A DNA stretch of 64,000 bases from Streptomyces sp. C10-9-1 (GCF_024497955.1 NZ_JANHKP010000001.1:62001-126000); one strand, 5' to 3'. Counted from the stretch's first letter, positions 49,773-58,571 are shown. Made by a program: numbers and translations. The notes: generated by a model from the sequence alone, not told the origin.

Positions 49773-50604
49773 AGCTCTCCTCCACGGCCGCGGAGACGAT
49801 CGTGGTGACCGCCTTGAAGGTGCGGATGCACTCGTACATCGTGGGGCTGGTGTAGGCGACGCGGCGTTCGCCGCCGGTGGCGCGCTCCACGCCGGGGACG
49901 ACGGTGGCGGCCGCGGCCAGGTGCTCGGCGTCGAACTCGACCTCGACGGTGAACGGCCCCTCCCGCACCGGCTCGTGGCGGACGGCGAGGGCGGTCGCCT
50001 CGCGGGCGGCGGCGCGGATCTCGGCGGCCGTCCGGGCGGGGGTGCGGCAGACGGCGGCGTAGCGCGAGACGTGGTCCTTGACGGCGACCTTCCGCGCCCC
50101 GGGCGCGTAGCGGAGGGCGTCCTCGCAGGTCAGGTCGTCACCCGTGACGAGGATGACGGGGACTCCGTACTCGGCGGCGACACGGGCGTTGAGCAGGCCC
50201 TCGCCCGCGCGGACGCCGTCGAGCCAGACACCGGTGACGGAGTTGGCGAGATAGGTGTGGGCCAGGACGCCCTCCTCGCCCGCGCCGGTGTGGTAGCCGA
50301 CGAAGGCGATGCCGTCGACGTCGCCGTACTGGACGCCCTCGACCATGGAGAGCGACTTGTGGCGGCCGGTGAGCAGCTGCGCCCGCTCGTCGAGCCGTTC
50401 GAGGAGCAGGTTGCGCATCGTCCAGTGGGCCTCGTTGACGAGGACCTCGTCCGCCCCGCCGTCGAGGAAGCCGAGGACGGCCGCCTGGACGTCGGAGGTG
50501 AACAGCGCGCGGCAGCGCTCCCACTGGGGGGTGCCCGGGAGTACGTCGGCGGGCCAGGTCACCCCCGTGGCACCCTCCATGTCGGCGCTGATGAGGATCC
50601 GCAA
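49765..50604 (-). CDS. M55-family D-aminopeptidase (DppA-like)
   Basis: A 279-residue zinc enzyme. LRILISADMEGATGVTW holds the first metal ligands (Asp8, Glu10). VNEAHWTMRN, FVGYHTGAGEEGVLAHTY and MYECIRTFKAVTTIV are further family motifs. DppA of Bacillus releases D-Ala from short D-peptides. The TTG at 50604 is chosen as start because GGAGAG lies about 9 bases upstream and it gives the family N-terminus; no ATG or GTG fits. It is the first gene of the five-gene peptidase operon. Confidence 0.88.
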   Translation of the reverse strand: MRILISADMEGATGVTWPADVLPGTPQWERCRALFTSDVQAAVLGFLDGGADEVLVNEAHWTMRNLLLERLDERAQLLTGRHKSLSMVEGVQYGDVDGIAFVGYHTGAGEEGVLAHTYLANSVTGVWLDGVRAGEGLLNARVAAEYGVPVILVTGDDLTCEDALRYAPGARKVAVKDHVSRYAAVCRTPARTAAEIRAAAREATALAVRHEPVREGPFTVEVEFDAEHLAAAATVVPGVERATGGERRVAYTSPTMYECIRTFKAVTTIVSAAVEESYG

Positions 50605-50733
50605 CTCTCGCTCTCCGTTCCGGCGGGTCCGGGACCGCGGGTCCCGGGGTGGGTCCGGGACCGCGAGTCTAGACCGCGGAGCGGGTCCGGGGCGGTGAGG
50701 ACGGGCAGCCGGTGCGGCGCCGTGGCCGGGCAG

Positions 50734-50761
50734 GGCCGCCCGGGCGGGAGCCCGGGCGGCC
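50734..50761 (-). terminator. terminator after rocD
   Basis: A 12-bp perfect stem (50734-50745 with 50750-50761, GGCCGCCCGGGC and complement) with the loop GGGA lies 7 bp after the rocD stop codon on the minus strand. It separates rocD-DDAH from the peptidase operon. Confidence 0.8.
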
Positions 50762-50768
50762 GGGGGGC

Positions 50769-51992
50769 TCAGCGCAGGGACTTCTCCAGCGCGGCGAGGG
50801 CGGTGGCGAGTTCCTCCTCGGTGATGGTCAGCGGCGGCGCGATCCGGATGGTGGACCCGTGGGTGTCCTTGGCCAGGACGCCCTCGGCCATGAGGCGTTC
50901 GCTGATGCGCCGCCCGGTGCCGATGGCGGGGTCGATGTCGACTCCGGCCCACAGGCCGCGGGAGCGGAACCCGACGACGCCCTTCCCGAGCAGGGCGGTG
51001 AGGCCGTCCCTCAGGACCTCGCCCAGCTCGGTCGCCCTGCGCTGGAACTCGCCGGTGGCCAGGAGGTCCACCACGGCGGAACCGACCGCGGCGGAGAGCG
51101 GGTTTCCGCCGAAGGTGGAGCCGTGCTCGCCGGGGCGGAGCACGGCCATGACGTCGCTGCGGGCCAGGACCGCGGAGACGGGCACGATGCCGCCGCCGAG
51201 GGCCTTGCCGAGCAGCAGGACGTCGGGGCGCACCGATTCGTGGTCGACGGCGAGGGTGGTGCCGGTGCGGCCGAGGCCGGACTGGATCTCGTCGGCGATG
51301 AGCAGGCAGCCCGCACGGCGGGTCGCCTCGCGTACGCCGCCGAGGTAGCCGTCGTCGGGGATGACGACCCCGGCCTCTCCCTGGATCGGCTCGATGAGGA
51401 CGGCGGCGGTGGTGTCGTCCAGGGCCGCCTCCAGGGCCGGGAGGTCGTTGTAGGGGACGACCCGGAAGCCGGGGGTGAAGGGCCCGAAGCCGCCGCGGGC
51501 GGTCTCGTCGGTGGAGAAGGAGACGATGGTGGTGGTGCGGCCGTGGAAGTTGCCGTCGGCCACGACGATGGTGGCCCGGTCGGGGGCGACGCCCTTGACC
51601 TCGTAGGCCCATTTGCGGGCGAGTTTGACGGCGCTCTCGACGGCCTCGGCTCCGGTGTTCATGGGCAGGACCGCCGGGAGGCCGGTGAGCTCGGCGAGCC
51701 CCTCGGCGAAGCCGGCGAGCCGGTCGTTGTGGAAGGCCCGCGAGGTGAGGGTGAGGGCGTCGAGCTGGCGGTGGGCCGCGGCGATCAGGTCCGGGTGCCG
51801 GTGGCCGAAGTTGAGCGCCGAGTAGCCGGCCAGCATGTCGAGGTAGCGCCGGCCCTCCACGTCCTCGACCCAGACGCCCTCGGCGCGGGCGACGACCACC
51901 GGGAGGGGGTGGTAGTTGTGGGCGAGGACTCCGTCCTCGGCGGCGATCAGCTCGGCGGAGGAGCGTCGGGTGCGTTCGGGCGTGAGTGTCAT
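50769..51992 (-). CDS. rocD: ornithine--oxo-acid aminotransferase
   Basis: A 407-residue class III aminotransferase. NTGAEAVESAVKLARKW binds the PLP phosphate, Asp234 (LLIADEIQSGLGRTG) holds the ring nitrogen and Lys263 (LLLGKALGGGIVPVSA) forms the Schiff base. SALNFGHRHPDLI and GSTFGGNPLS support the ornithine (rather than acetylornithine or GABA) branch. It turns ornithine and 2-oxoglutarate into glutamate semialdehyde and glutamate. Its ATG overlaps the stop of the DDAH-like gene (ATGA). Confidence 0.9.
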   Translation of the reverse strand: MTLTPERTRRSSAELIAAEDGVLAHNYHPLPVVVARAEGVWVEDVEGRRYLDMLAGYSALNFGHRHPDLIAAAHRQLDALTLTSRAFHNDRLAGFAEGLAELTGLPAVLPMNTGAEAVESAVKLARKWAYEVKGVAPDRATIVVADGNFHGRTTTIVSFSTDETARGGFGPFTPGFRVVPYNDLPALEAALDDTTAAVLIEPIQGEAGVVIPDDGYLGGVREATRRAGCLLIADEIQSGLGRTGTTLAVDHESVRPDVLLLGKALGGGIVPVSAVLARSDVMAVLRPGEHGSTFGGNPLSAAVGSAVVDLLATGEFQRRATELGEVLRDGLTALLGKGVVGFRSRGLWAGVDIDPAIGTGRRISERLMAEGVLAKDTHGSTIRIAPPLTITEEELATALAALEKSLR

Positions 51993-52819
51993 GGGCGGAT
52001 CTCCAGAGTGCAGCACTTGACGCTTCCGCCGGCCTTGTGGAACTCGGAGAGGTCGACGGGGACGGGGTGGTAGCCGTGCTCGGCGAGCCGGTCCGCGAGG
52101 GCGCCGGCCTGCAGCGGCACCACGACGTTGCGGCCGTCGGAGACGGAGTTGAGGCCGAAGGCCATGGCGTCCTCGCGGGTCGCGGTCACGGCGTGGGGGA
52201 ACATGCGCTCCAGCACCTCGCGGCTGCCGGGCGAGAAGGCGCCGGGGACGTAGCAGACGTTGGCCTCGCCGCCCCCGTGGCCGTCGTCGAGGACGAACAG
52301 GGCCGTGTCGAGGTGGTAGAGGTAGGGGTCCACCAGGGTGAGCCCGACGACGGGGGTGCCGAAGAACTCCTGCACCTCGCGGTGGGCGGCCGGGGTGGTG
52401 CGGAAGCCGGTGCCGGCGAGGACGAACCCTCCGACGGGGACGAGGTCGCCTTCGCCCTCGCACACCGACTCGGAGCGGTGGACGGTGTGCCCCGCGGCCT
52501 TGAACCACGCCTCGAAGGCGGGCTCCTCGCCCTGGCGCTGCGGGGCGTGGAAGCGGGAGGCGAAGATGCGCCCGTCGAGGACGAGGGCCGAGTTGGCGGC
52601 GAAGACCATGTCGGGCAGGCCCGGTTCGGGCCGGACGTGGTCGACGGTGTGGCCGAGGTCGAGGTAGGTGCGGACGAGGCCCTGCCACTGGGCGAGGGCG
52701 CGGTCCCGGTCGACGGGGGCCTCCCCGGTCATCCAGGGGTTGATGGCGTACTGCACGTCGAAGTACCGGGGTTCACAGACCAGGTAACGCCTGACGCGAG
52801 GCACACGCTGGGTTGGCAC
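51989..52819 (-). CDS. dimethylarginine dimethylaminohydrolase (DDAH)-type amidinohydrolase
   Basis: A 276-residue guanidine-modifying enzyme. DMVFAANSALVLDG near residue 70, CEGEGDLVPVGGFVLAGTGFRT near 120, His169 (YLYHLDTALFVLD) and the nucleophile Cys269 (AGGSVKCCTLE) give the DDAH pattern. It hydrolyses dimethylarginine, or possibly arginine or a related guanidine, to citrulline and amine. GTG 52819 follows AGGAGG by about 9 bases; longer frames run across the promoter. It is coupled to rocD, consistent with arginine/ornithine catabolism. Confidence 0.88.
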   Translation of the reverse strand: MPTQRVPRVRRYLVCEPRYFDVQYAINPWMTGEAPVDRDRALAQWQGLVRTYLDLGHTVDHVRPEPGLPDMVFAANSALVLDGRIFASRFHAPQRQGEEPAFEAWFKAAGHTVHRSESVCEGEGDLVPVGGFVLAGTGFRTTPAAHREVQEFFGTPVVGLTLVDPYLYHLDTALFVLDDGHGGGEANVCYVPGAFSPGSREVLERMFPHAVTATREDAMAFGLNSVSDGRNVVVPLQAGALADRLAEHGYHPVPVDLSEFHKAGGSVKCCTLEIRP

Positions 52820-52876
52820 CGAAGGGGCCCTCCTGTCGTCGCGATATCCGGTGACGCATGTCCGGTGACAGCAACC

Positions 52877-52906
52877 ACGGTAGGAATCGGGACGTACGGC
52901 GGACAA
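52877..52906 (-). promoter_or_regulatory. promoter of the DDAH-rocD operon
   Basis: Minus-strand -35 TTGTCC (52901-52906), an 18-bp spacer and -10 TACCGT (52877-52882), about 58 bp before the GTG start. Two ACGCAGGAAT direct repeats lie just upstream. Confidence 0.55.
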
Positions 52907-52926
52907 GAGACGACACTTGCGCATCT

Positions 52927-52967
52927 ACGCAGGAATGCTGCGCGCTTGACTCCTCGGACGCAGGAAT
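52927..52967. promoter_or_regulatory. direct repeats upstream of the DDAH promoter (possible Lrp sites)
   Basis: ACGCAGGAAT occurs at 52927-52936 and 52958-52967, 31 bp (about three helical turns) apart, between the Lrp gene stop and the DDAH promoter. Same-face spacing suits an Lrp/AsnC oligomer. Confidence 0.4.
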
Positions 52968-52970
52968 TCT

Positions 52971-53492
52971 TCAGGCGTCCCCGGTGGGGTCCGCTGCGGC
53001 CGCCGGGTCCTCGGGGGCCGCGAGCGCCGCGCCCGCCTCCGGGCTGGCGGTGAGCAGGTGGGAGAGCACCATGTAGCTGATCGTCTTGCGGATGAAGGGC
53101 TCCGCCCGGATGCGCTCCAGGACCTCCTCGAAGTGCTCCACATCGCGGGCGCGGACGTGCAGCAGGGCGTCGGCACCGCCGGTGACGGTCATCGCCGCCA
53201 TGATCTCCGGGTAGTCGCGCACGACCTCGGCCAGCCGCCTGGGGGGAGCGGCGCTGTCGCAGTACACCTCGACGTACGCCTCGGTGCGCCAGCCGAGTGC
53301 GGAGGGGCGGACGGTCGTGGTGAAGCCGGTGATCACACCGTCCTCGCGCATCCGGTCCACACGGCGTTTGACGGCGGTGGCGGACAGGCCGACGGCCGCG
53401 CCGATCTCGGTGAAGCTGGTGCGGGCGTTCTCCACCAGGGCGGCGACGATCTTGCGGTCCAGCGCGTCGAACGGTACCGGGCGCTGCGTCAT
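52971..53492 (-). CDS. Lrp/AsnC-family transcriptional regulator
   Basis: A 173-residue protein. DALDRKIVAALVENARTSFTEIG and AVKRRVDRMREDGVI form the helix-turn-helix (residues about 9-58). The RAM ligand domain follows (GGADALLHVRARDVEHFEEVL). An acidic alanine-rich tail ends it. It is directly upstream of the DDAH-rocD pair on the same strand and is the likely amino-acid-responsive regulator. ATG 53492 has GGGAGGA about 9 bases upstream. Confidence 0.9.
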   Translation of the reverse strand: MTQRPVPFDALDRKIVAALVENARTSFTEIGAAVGLSATAVKRRVDRMREDGVITGFTTTVRPSALGWRTEAYVEVYCDSAAPPRRLAEVVRDYPEIMAAMTVTGGADALLHVRARDVEHFEEVLERIRAEPFIRKTISYMVLSHLLTASPEAGAALAAPEDPAAAADPTGDA

Positions 53493-53728
53493 GGCGGTGT
53501 CCTCCCTGGTGCTGGTGCACTGCGGCGCGCGGACCCTACCGGACGGCGGAGGCGGCCGCGGGCCGGTACGGGCAGGGTGCCGGTGCACCGGGCGACCGGC
53601 CCGCGCACCGGCGGGGCGTTCGCGCACCGCGCGCCGTGATGCGACCGCGCCCCGGCGCGTGCCGGGGCGCGTCGACCGGAGCGCGGTCGGGACCACCCGA
53701 TCCGGTGAGCCTCGCGGGGCCCCGGGGC

Positions 53729-54175
53729 TTACGCCTTCTCGACCTGGGCGGCGAGATTGGCCAGCAGGGCGTCGTAGATCCGCGCCAGGCCCTTGGGGGC
53801 GAAGGTCCTCTCGAAGAACCCGCCGATGCCGCCGGCACCGTTCCAGACGGTGGTCACCACGGCCCGGGACGCTCCGTCACCCGCGGGGGTGACCCGCCAG
53901 GTGGTGACCATGGAGGAGTTGCGGTCCTTCTCGACGAGTTCGCCGTCGGTCGGCTCGGTCACCTCCAGCAGGCAGTCGCGGACACGCTTGCTGGTGGCCT
54001 GGAGCTTCCAGTGCACCAGGGTGCCCTCGCCGTCGCCCCCCTCGCGGACCTCGTACTCGCTGAAGTGCTCGGGGAGGATCTTCGCGCGGGTGCCCTCGTA
54101 GTCGGCCAGAGCGTCGAACACCGTCTCCGCGTCCGCCGCGATGATCCGTTCCGTGGTCGCCTCGACCTGCGCCAT
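53729..54175 (-). CDS. SRPBCC-family (polyketide cyclase-like / START-fold) protein
   Basis: A 148-residue protein of the START/Bet v1 fold. TTERIIAADAETVFDALADYE is the usual N-terminal strand and helix, and LVHWKLQATSKRVRDCLLEV lies in the middle. It binds a hydrophobic ligand in a cavity; the ligand is unknown. ATG 54175 follows GGAGGAGAAGGA directly; the longer in-frame start at 54220 would place this ribosome binding site inside the gene. Confidence 0.87.
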   Translation of the reverse strand: MAQVEATTERIIAADAETVFDALADYEGTRAKILPEHFSEYEVREGGDGEGTLVHWKLQATSKRVRDCLLEVTEPTDGELVEKDRNSSMVTTWRVTPAGDGASRAVVTTVWNGAGGIGGFFERTFAPKGLARIYDALLANLAAQVEKA

Positions 54176-54434
54176 TCCTTCTCCTCCAGCAGTCGCTCCA
54201 GCGGGATGCCCCCAAGCCAACCACCTCGGGCACCCCCGCCCAAATCCTCGTCGCGCGGATCACGGGAACTGGTGTTCCGCGTGCGGTCGCGCTCTCCGTG
54301 CCCGGCTCCCCGGCCGCTCCGCACGAGGCGCCGACCGCCGGCGGCACTCCGCCGCGCACGGGCGTCCGCGCGCAGGGCTGCCGGCCGCGCCCGTGGACCG
54401 CGCGGCGGGCGCGGGGGGCCGCCGTGAAGGGCGG

Positions 54435-54737
54435 TCAGCCGCGGCGCCGGGCGGTCCGCGGCATCTGGCTCACACCGATGAGCAGCAGACCGCAGAGCAG
54501 CAGCGCGAACACCGCGTAGAAGCGGACGTCCCGGGACACCGCGGGCAGGACGCCGAGGGAGAACAGCCCCTGCCCCAGGCACGCGGTACCGAAGAGCACG
54601 CCGCCGAGCCCGTAGAGCTGCGGCCTGAGGACCTTGCCGCGCGTCCAGGGAAGCGTCCAGCCGGAGCGCAGCGCCGCCGCTCCCAGGACGAGTGCCGCGG
54701 CACCCACCGCCGCCGCCAGTGCCCCGAGCCAGTGCAC
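54435..54737 (-). CDS. small membrane protein, unknown function
   Basis: A 100-residue protein with three hydrophobic helices (residues 4-24, 42-62, 72-90) and a basic C-terminus (RTARRRG). No family is recognised. It stands alone between the SRPBCC gene and the HEAT-repeat gene, all on the minus strand but with gaps of over 100 bp. Confidence 0.65.
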   Translation of the reverse strand: MHWLGALAAAVGAAALVLGAAALRSGWTLPWTRGKVLRPQLYGLGGVLFGTACLGQGLFSLGVLPAVSRDVRFYAVFALLLCGLLLIGVSQMPRTARRRG

Positions 54738-54857
54738 GGCCCCACCTCGCTTCCGTTCGCGCCCGCGACCCCGTACCGCGGGGCCGCGTCCTGCGCCGAC
54801 CTTAGCCCGTGCACCCCCGGCTGCCCAGGCCCGGTCGGCGCCCGGCCCGGGGGCGGG

Positions 54858-55427
54858 TCAGCGCTCCAGGCGCGCGAGGGCCGCGGAGGCCGCGGCCGCC
54901 AGGCGCGGATGCGGCAGGGCGGCGCGTACGGCCTCGGTGGCGCCGGGGTCCCCGAGGGCGCCGAGCCCCTCGACGCAGGCCAGCGCGACCCTCCAGTGCG
55001 GGTCACCCGGGGCCAGGCGCCGCCTCAGGACGGTGACCAGGGCGGGGGCCGATTCCGGGGCCCTGAGCAGGGTGAGCAGCCGGACGGGGGCGAGGGCGTA
55101 GGCGATGCGGAGCTCGTTGGTGGCCAGGGCGGCGGCGGCGCGCGGGGTGCGGGGGTCGCCGAGGAGGCGGAGGGCGTGGGCCGCCGAGACGCAGCGTTCG
55201 GGGTCGCGGTGGTTGAGCAGCAGGACCAGGGCCTCGAAGGCCCGGGGGTCGCCGGCGCAGCCGAGGCGGAAGGCGGCCAGTTCGCGGGACCAGAGCGGGC
55301 GCCCCGGTTCGGTGAGCACCCCGGCCAGCTCCTCGGGGCCGGCGGCCGCCAGCAGGTGCTCGTAGGCCGGGCCGCCGCCCGACTCCTCGCGTAACCGGTG
55401 TGCGAGCGAGCGCAGTTCCTCGTCCAT
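54858..55427 (-). CDS. HEAT-repeat protein
   Basis: A 189-residue helical protein. Repeats are visible as RELAAFRLGCAGDPRAFEAL, SAAHALRLLGDPRTPRAA and VALACVEGLGALGDPGATEAV, so it has at least three HEAT/PBS-lyase-like units. Such proteins act as scaffolds. The start at ATG 55427 gives MDEELRSLAHRL; an upstream in-frame extension is not conserved. It is divergent from the 3-hydroxyacyl-CoA dehydrogenase gene. Confidence 0.8.
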   Translation of the reverse strand: MDEELRSLAHRLREESGGGPAYEHLLAAAGPEELAGVLTEPGRPLWSRELAAFRLGCAGDPRAFEALVLLLNHRDPERCVSAAHALRLLGDPRTPRAAAALATNELRIAYALAPVRLLTLLRAPESAPALVTVLRRRLAPGDPHWRVALACVEGLGALGDPGATEAVRAALPHPRLAAAASAALARLER

Positions 55428-55762
55428 GGGGCGAGGGTATCCGGCGGCACGGCGACGCAGATCACAGCCGCCGGGGGCTGGCGCGCTCATTACCCACGGG
55501 TTAACCTCATGTGAGCGGGTTGAACCCCGCACCCCGCGGCGGCCTGGTGACGCAGCCGTCCGCGGAGCTGATCGGTTCGGCATATCGCCGTGCGGTACGA
55601 CGCGACTGGGGACAGAGTCCGTCGGCTCCTGTGTACGCCCGTGCGCATGCCCGCGCAGCCGCGCCCCGCCGGCGTCCCGCACGCCGGCGCACCGGGCCCC
55701 GCCTGCGCAGGCACTGCGCAGGCGCCCTCCTCTCAGCCGTCACTCATCCCTGGAGTCCCGTG
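55428..55762. other. 335-bp divergent region with two inverted repeats
   Basis: Two related dyads occur: GGGTT-AACC at 55498-55506 and GGGTT-G-AACCC at 55517-55527, with centres about 19-20 bp apart. A palindrome GCCTGCGCAGGC is at 55701-55712, with TGCGCAGGC repeated at 55715-55723. No gene is seen. Confidence 0.5.
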
Positions 55763-57547
55763 ATGGACACCCCTCTCCACACCATCGCCGTGGTCGGCCT
55801 CGGCACCATGGGCACCGGCATCGCCGAGGTCCTGGCCCGGGCCGGCCGCGAGGTCATCGGCATCGACGTCAGCGACGAGGCAGCCCGCCGGGCCGCCGAC
55901 GCGCTCGCGGACTCGACCGCCCGCGCCGTGGAGCGCGGGCGGATCACCGGGCAGGAGCGCCGCGACGCCCTCGCCCGCTTCCGGACCTTCACCGAACTGC
56001 GCGCGGCGGCGGAGGCCGACCTGGTCATCGAGGTCGTGCCCGAGTCCTACGAACTCAAGCAGCAGGTCTTCCGCGAACTGGACGCCGTGGTGCGCCCGGA
56101 CACCATCCTCGCCACCGGCACCAACGCCCTGTCGGTGACCCGGCTGGCCGCCGAGTCCCAGCACCCGGAGCGCGTGCTGGGCCTGCACTTCTTCAACCCG
56201 GCCCCGGCGATGAAGCTGGTCGAGGTGGTCTCCTCGGTGCTGACCTCCCCGCAGGCCGTCGCCGCCGTGACGGAACTGGCGCGGGCCCTCGGCAAGGAGC
56301 CGGTGGCGGTCGGCGACCGGCCGGGCTTCGTCGCGGACGGACTGCTCTTCGGCTACCTCAACCAGGCCGCGGCCATGTACGAGTCCCGCTACGCCTCGCG
56401 GGAGGACATCGACGCGGCGATGCGCCTGGGCTGCGGCCTGCCGATGGGGCCGCTGGCGCTGCTCGACCTGATCGGCGTCGACACCGCCCGGACCGTGCTG
56501 GACGCGATGTACGCGGCCTCCGGAGACCGGCTGCACGCACCGGCCCCGATCCTCGGCCAGCTCGCCGAGGCGGGCCTGACCGGGCGCAAGGCGGGCCGCG
56601 GCTTCTACACCTACGCCGGGGCGGGTTCCGCGGAGGTGGTGGCGGACGCGCGGACCCCGTCGGCGGACGCCGCGGGGGCCGCGGCCCCGCGCCGGGTGGC
56701 CTCGGTGGGCGTCGCGGGCTCGGGCACCATGGCGAGCGGCATCGCCGAGGTCTTCGCCAAGGCCGGGTACGACGTGGTCCTCGCGGCACGCACCCCGGAG
56801 AAGGCGGAGAAGGCCAAGGGGCTCATCGCCCGTTCGCTGGAGCGCTCGGTGGCGAAGGGCCGCATGACGGCGGAGGCCCGCGAGAGCACGCTGGCCAGGA
56901 TCGCCCCGGCCGGTTCGCTGGACGCCTTCGCGGAGGTCGACCTGGCCGTGGAGGCGGTGGCCGAGGACCTGGAGGTCAAGCAGGAGCTGTTCCGCACCCT
57001 GGACAAGGTCTGCCGCCCGGGTGCGGTGCTCGCGACCACGACCTCCTCGCTGCCGGTGATCGCCTGCGCGCGGGTCACCTCCCGCCCCCAGGACGTGGTC
57101 GGGATGCACTTCTTCAACCCGGCGCCCGCGATGAAGCTGGTGGAGGTCGTCCGCACGGTGCTGACGGCGGACGACGTCCACGCCACCGTCCGGGAGGTCA
57201 CCGCCAAGGTCCGCAAGCACCCCGTGGACTGCGGCGACCGGGCGGGGTTCATCGTGAACGCCCTGCTCTTCCCCTACCTGAACAACGCGATCAAGATGGT
57301 CGAGGAGCACTACGCCTCGCTGGACGACATCGACGCGGCCATGAAGCTGGGCGGGGGTTACCCGATGGGGCCCTTCGAGCTGCTGGACGTCGTCGGACTG
57401 GACGTCTCGCTCGCCATCGAGAAGGTGCTGCACCGGGAGTTCCGCGACCCGGGCCTGGCCCCGGCACCGCTGCTGGAGCACCTGGTGGCGGCCGGGTGCC
57501 TGGGCCGCAAGACGGGCCGCGGATTCCGCGAGTATGCCCGTCGCTGA
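55763..57547 (+). CDS. tandem-fused 3-hydroxyacyl-CoA dehydrogenase
   Basis: A 594-residue protein made of two complete dehydrogenase halves (about 1-288 and 312-594). Both have the NAD fingerprint (GLGTMGTGIAEVL and GSGTMASGIAEVF) and the catalytic block LHFFNPAPAMKLVEVV / MHFFNPAPAMKLVEVV (near residues 142 and 449). It should oxidise or, in reverse, form 3-hydroxybutyryl-CoA. Its place before the TetR-ccr block supports a role in making crotonyl-CoA. ATG 55763 has GGAG 8 bases upstream. Confidence 0.92.
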   Translation: MDTPLHTIAVVGLGTMGTGIAEVLARAGREVIGIDVSDEAARRAADALADSTARAVERGRITGQERRDALARFRTFTELRAAAEADLVIEVVPESYELKQQVFRELDAVVRPDTILATGTNALSVTRLAAESQHPERVLGLHFFNPAPAMKLVEVVSSVLTSPQAVAAVTELARALGKEPVAVGDRPGFVADGLLFGYLNQAAAMYESRYASREDIDAAMRLGCGLPMGPLALLDLIGVDTARTVLDAMYAASGDRLHAPAPILGQLAEAGLTGRKAGRGFYTYAGAGSAEVVADARTPSADAAGAAAPRRVASVGVAGSGTMASGIAEVFAKAGYDVVLAARTPEKAEKAKGLIARSLERSVAKGRMTAEARESTLARIAPAGSLDAFAEVDLAVEAVAEDLEVKQELFRTLDKVCRPGAVLATTTSSLPVIACARVTSRPQDVVGMHFFNPAPAMKLVEVVRTVLTADDVHATVREVTAKVRKHPVDCGDRAGFIVNALLFPYLNNAIKMVEEHYASLDDIDAAMKLGGGYPMGPFELLDVVGLDVSLAIEKVLHREFRDPGLAPAPLLEHLVAAGCLGRKTGRGFREYARR

Positions 57548-57659
57548 CCCCGGTGCGGGATGGGGCGGGCTGCTCGATCCGGGCGGCCCGCCCCCGGCGG
57601 CGGAGGGGGGACACGACCCGCACGCGCGTCCGGGCACGTCGATGCAGTACGTTCAGGTC

Positions 57660-58490
57660 ATGCCGCTGCCTGCCGATCCCGCCCGACGCACCGTACGCGC
57701 CGGTTCCCCGCCCGACGCCGCGGAGGGCACCGCGGGCTCGAAAGCCGCCGCCCAGCGCCTGCGGATGCGCCGCGAGCTGGCTGCCGCGGCCATGGAACTC
57801 TTCGCCACCAAGGGGTACGAGGCGACCACCGTCGACGAGATCGCCGCGGCGGCGGGGGTGGCGCGCCGGACCTTCTTCCGCCACTTCCGCTCCAAGGAGG
57901 AGGCGATCTTCCCGGACCACGACGACACCCTGGTCCGCGCCGAGGCCGTGCTGAACGCGGCCCCGCCCCACGAGCATCCGCTGGACACGGTGTGCCGGGG
58001 CATCAAGGAGGTCATGCGGATGTACGCGGCCTCCCCCGCGGTCTCGGTGGAGCGCTACCGGCTGACCCGCGAGGTGCCCACCCTGCGCGAGCGGGAGATC
58101 GCCTCGGTGGCCCGCTACGAGCGGCTCTTCACCCGCTACCTGCTGGGCCACTTCGACGAGCGCGACCACCACGACGGCAACGACGACCCGCTGCTGGCCG
58201 AGGTGGCCGCCTCCGCGGTGGTCACCGCCCACAACCACGTGCTGCGGCGCTGGCTGCGGGCCGGCGGCCAGGGCGACGTGGAGGCGCAGCTGGACCACGC
58301 CTTCGCCATCGTGCGGGACACCTTCGGCTCCGGGATAGGCGCCGGACGCAAGGCGGGCGCGCAGCTCCCCGCGGCCGAGGCGGCCGCGGCGGTGCGCACC
58401 GAGGGCGAGGTACTGGTGGCCCTCGCCCGCACCGACGCCCCGCTGAGCGAGGTCATGCGCACGATCGAGCAGGCACTCAAGGAGGCCTGA
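57660..58490 (+). CDS. TetR-family regulator of the ccr operon
   Basis: A 276-residue protein. The helix-turn-helix is at about 41-83 (AMELFATKGYEATTVDEIAAAA, ARRTFFRHFRSKEEAIF), followed by a helical ligand domain. ATG 57660 is chosen over longer frames; TACGTT about 7 bases upstream suggests leaderless translation. It sits between the 3-hydroxyacyl-CoA dehydrogenase and ccr genes. A pair of palindromic sites in the ccr promoter downstream makes it the best candidate repressor, with an acyl-CoA as a plausible ligand (inferred). Confidence 0.9.
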   Translation: MPLPADPARRTVRAGSPPDAAEGTAGSKAAAQRLRMRRELAAAAMELFATKGYEATTVDEIAAAAGVARRTFFRHFRSKEEAIFPDHDDTLVRAEAVLNAAPPHEHPLDTVCRGIKEVMRMYAASPAVSVERYRLTREVPTLREREIASVARYERLFTRYLLGHFDERDHHDGNDDPLLAEVAASAVVTAHNHVLRRWLRAGGQGDVEAQLDHAFAIVRDTFGSGIGAGRKAGAQLPAAEAAAAVRTEGEVLVALARTDAPLSEVMRTIEQALKEA

Positions 58491-58538
58491 CCCTCTCGGA
58501 GGGGCGCCGTTCGCCGCCGTCCCTCCGCACACTCCCCC

Positions 58539-58571
58539 GGCGATGGCCGTCCGTTTCGGGCGGCCATCGCC
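58539..58571 (+). terminator. terminator after the TetR gene
   Basis: An 11-bp perfect stem (58539-58549 with 58561-58571), extended by four inner pairs including one wobble to a TTT loop. It follows the TetR stop by 48 bp and separates it from the ccr promoter. Confidence 0.75.

Noticed and set aside
46389..49808. A plus-strand open frame of more than 1,100 codons antisense to the peptidase operon
   Set aside because: It is a GC-bias shadow. The minus strand has catalytic motifs for three peptidases in the same interval.
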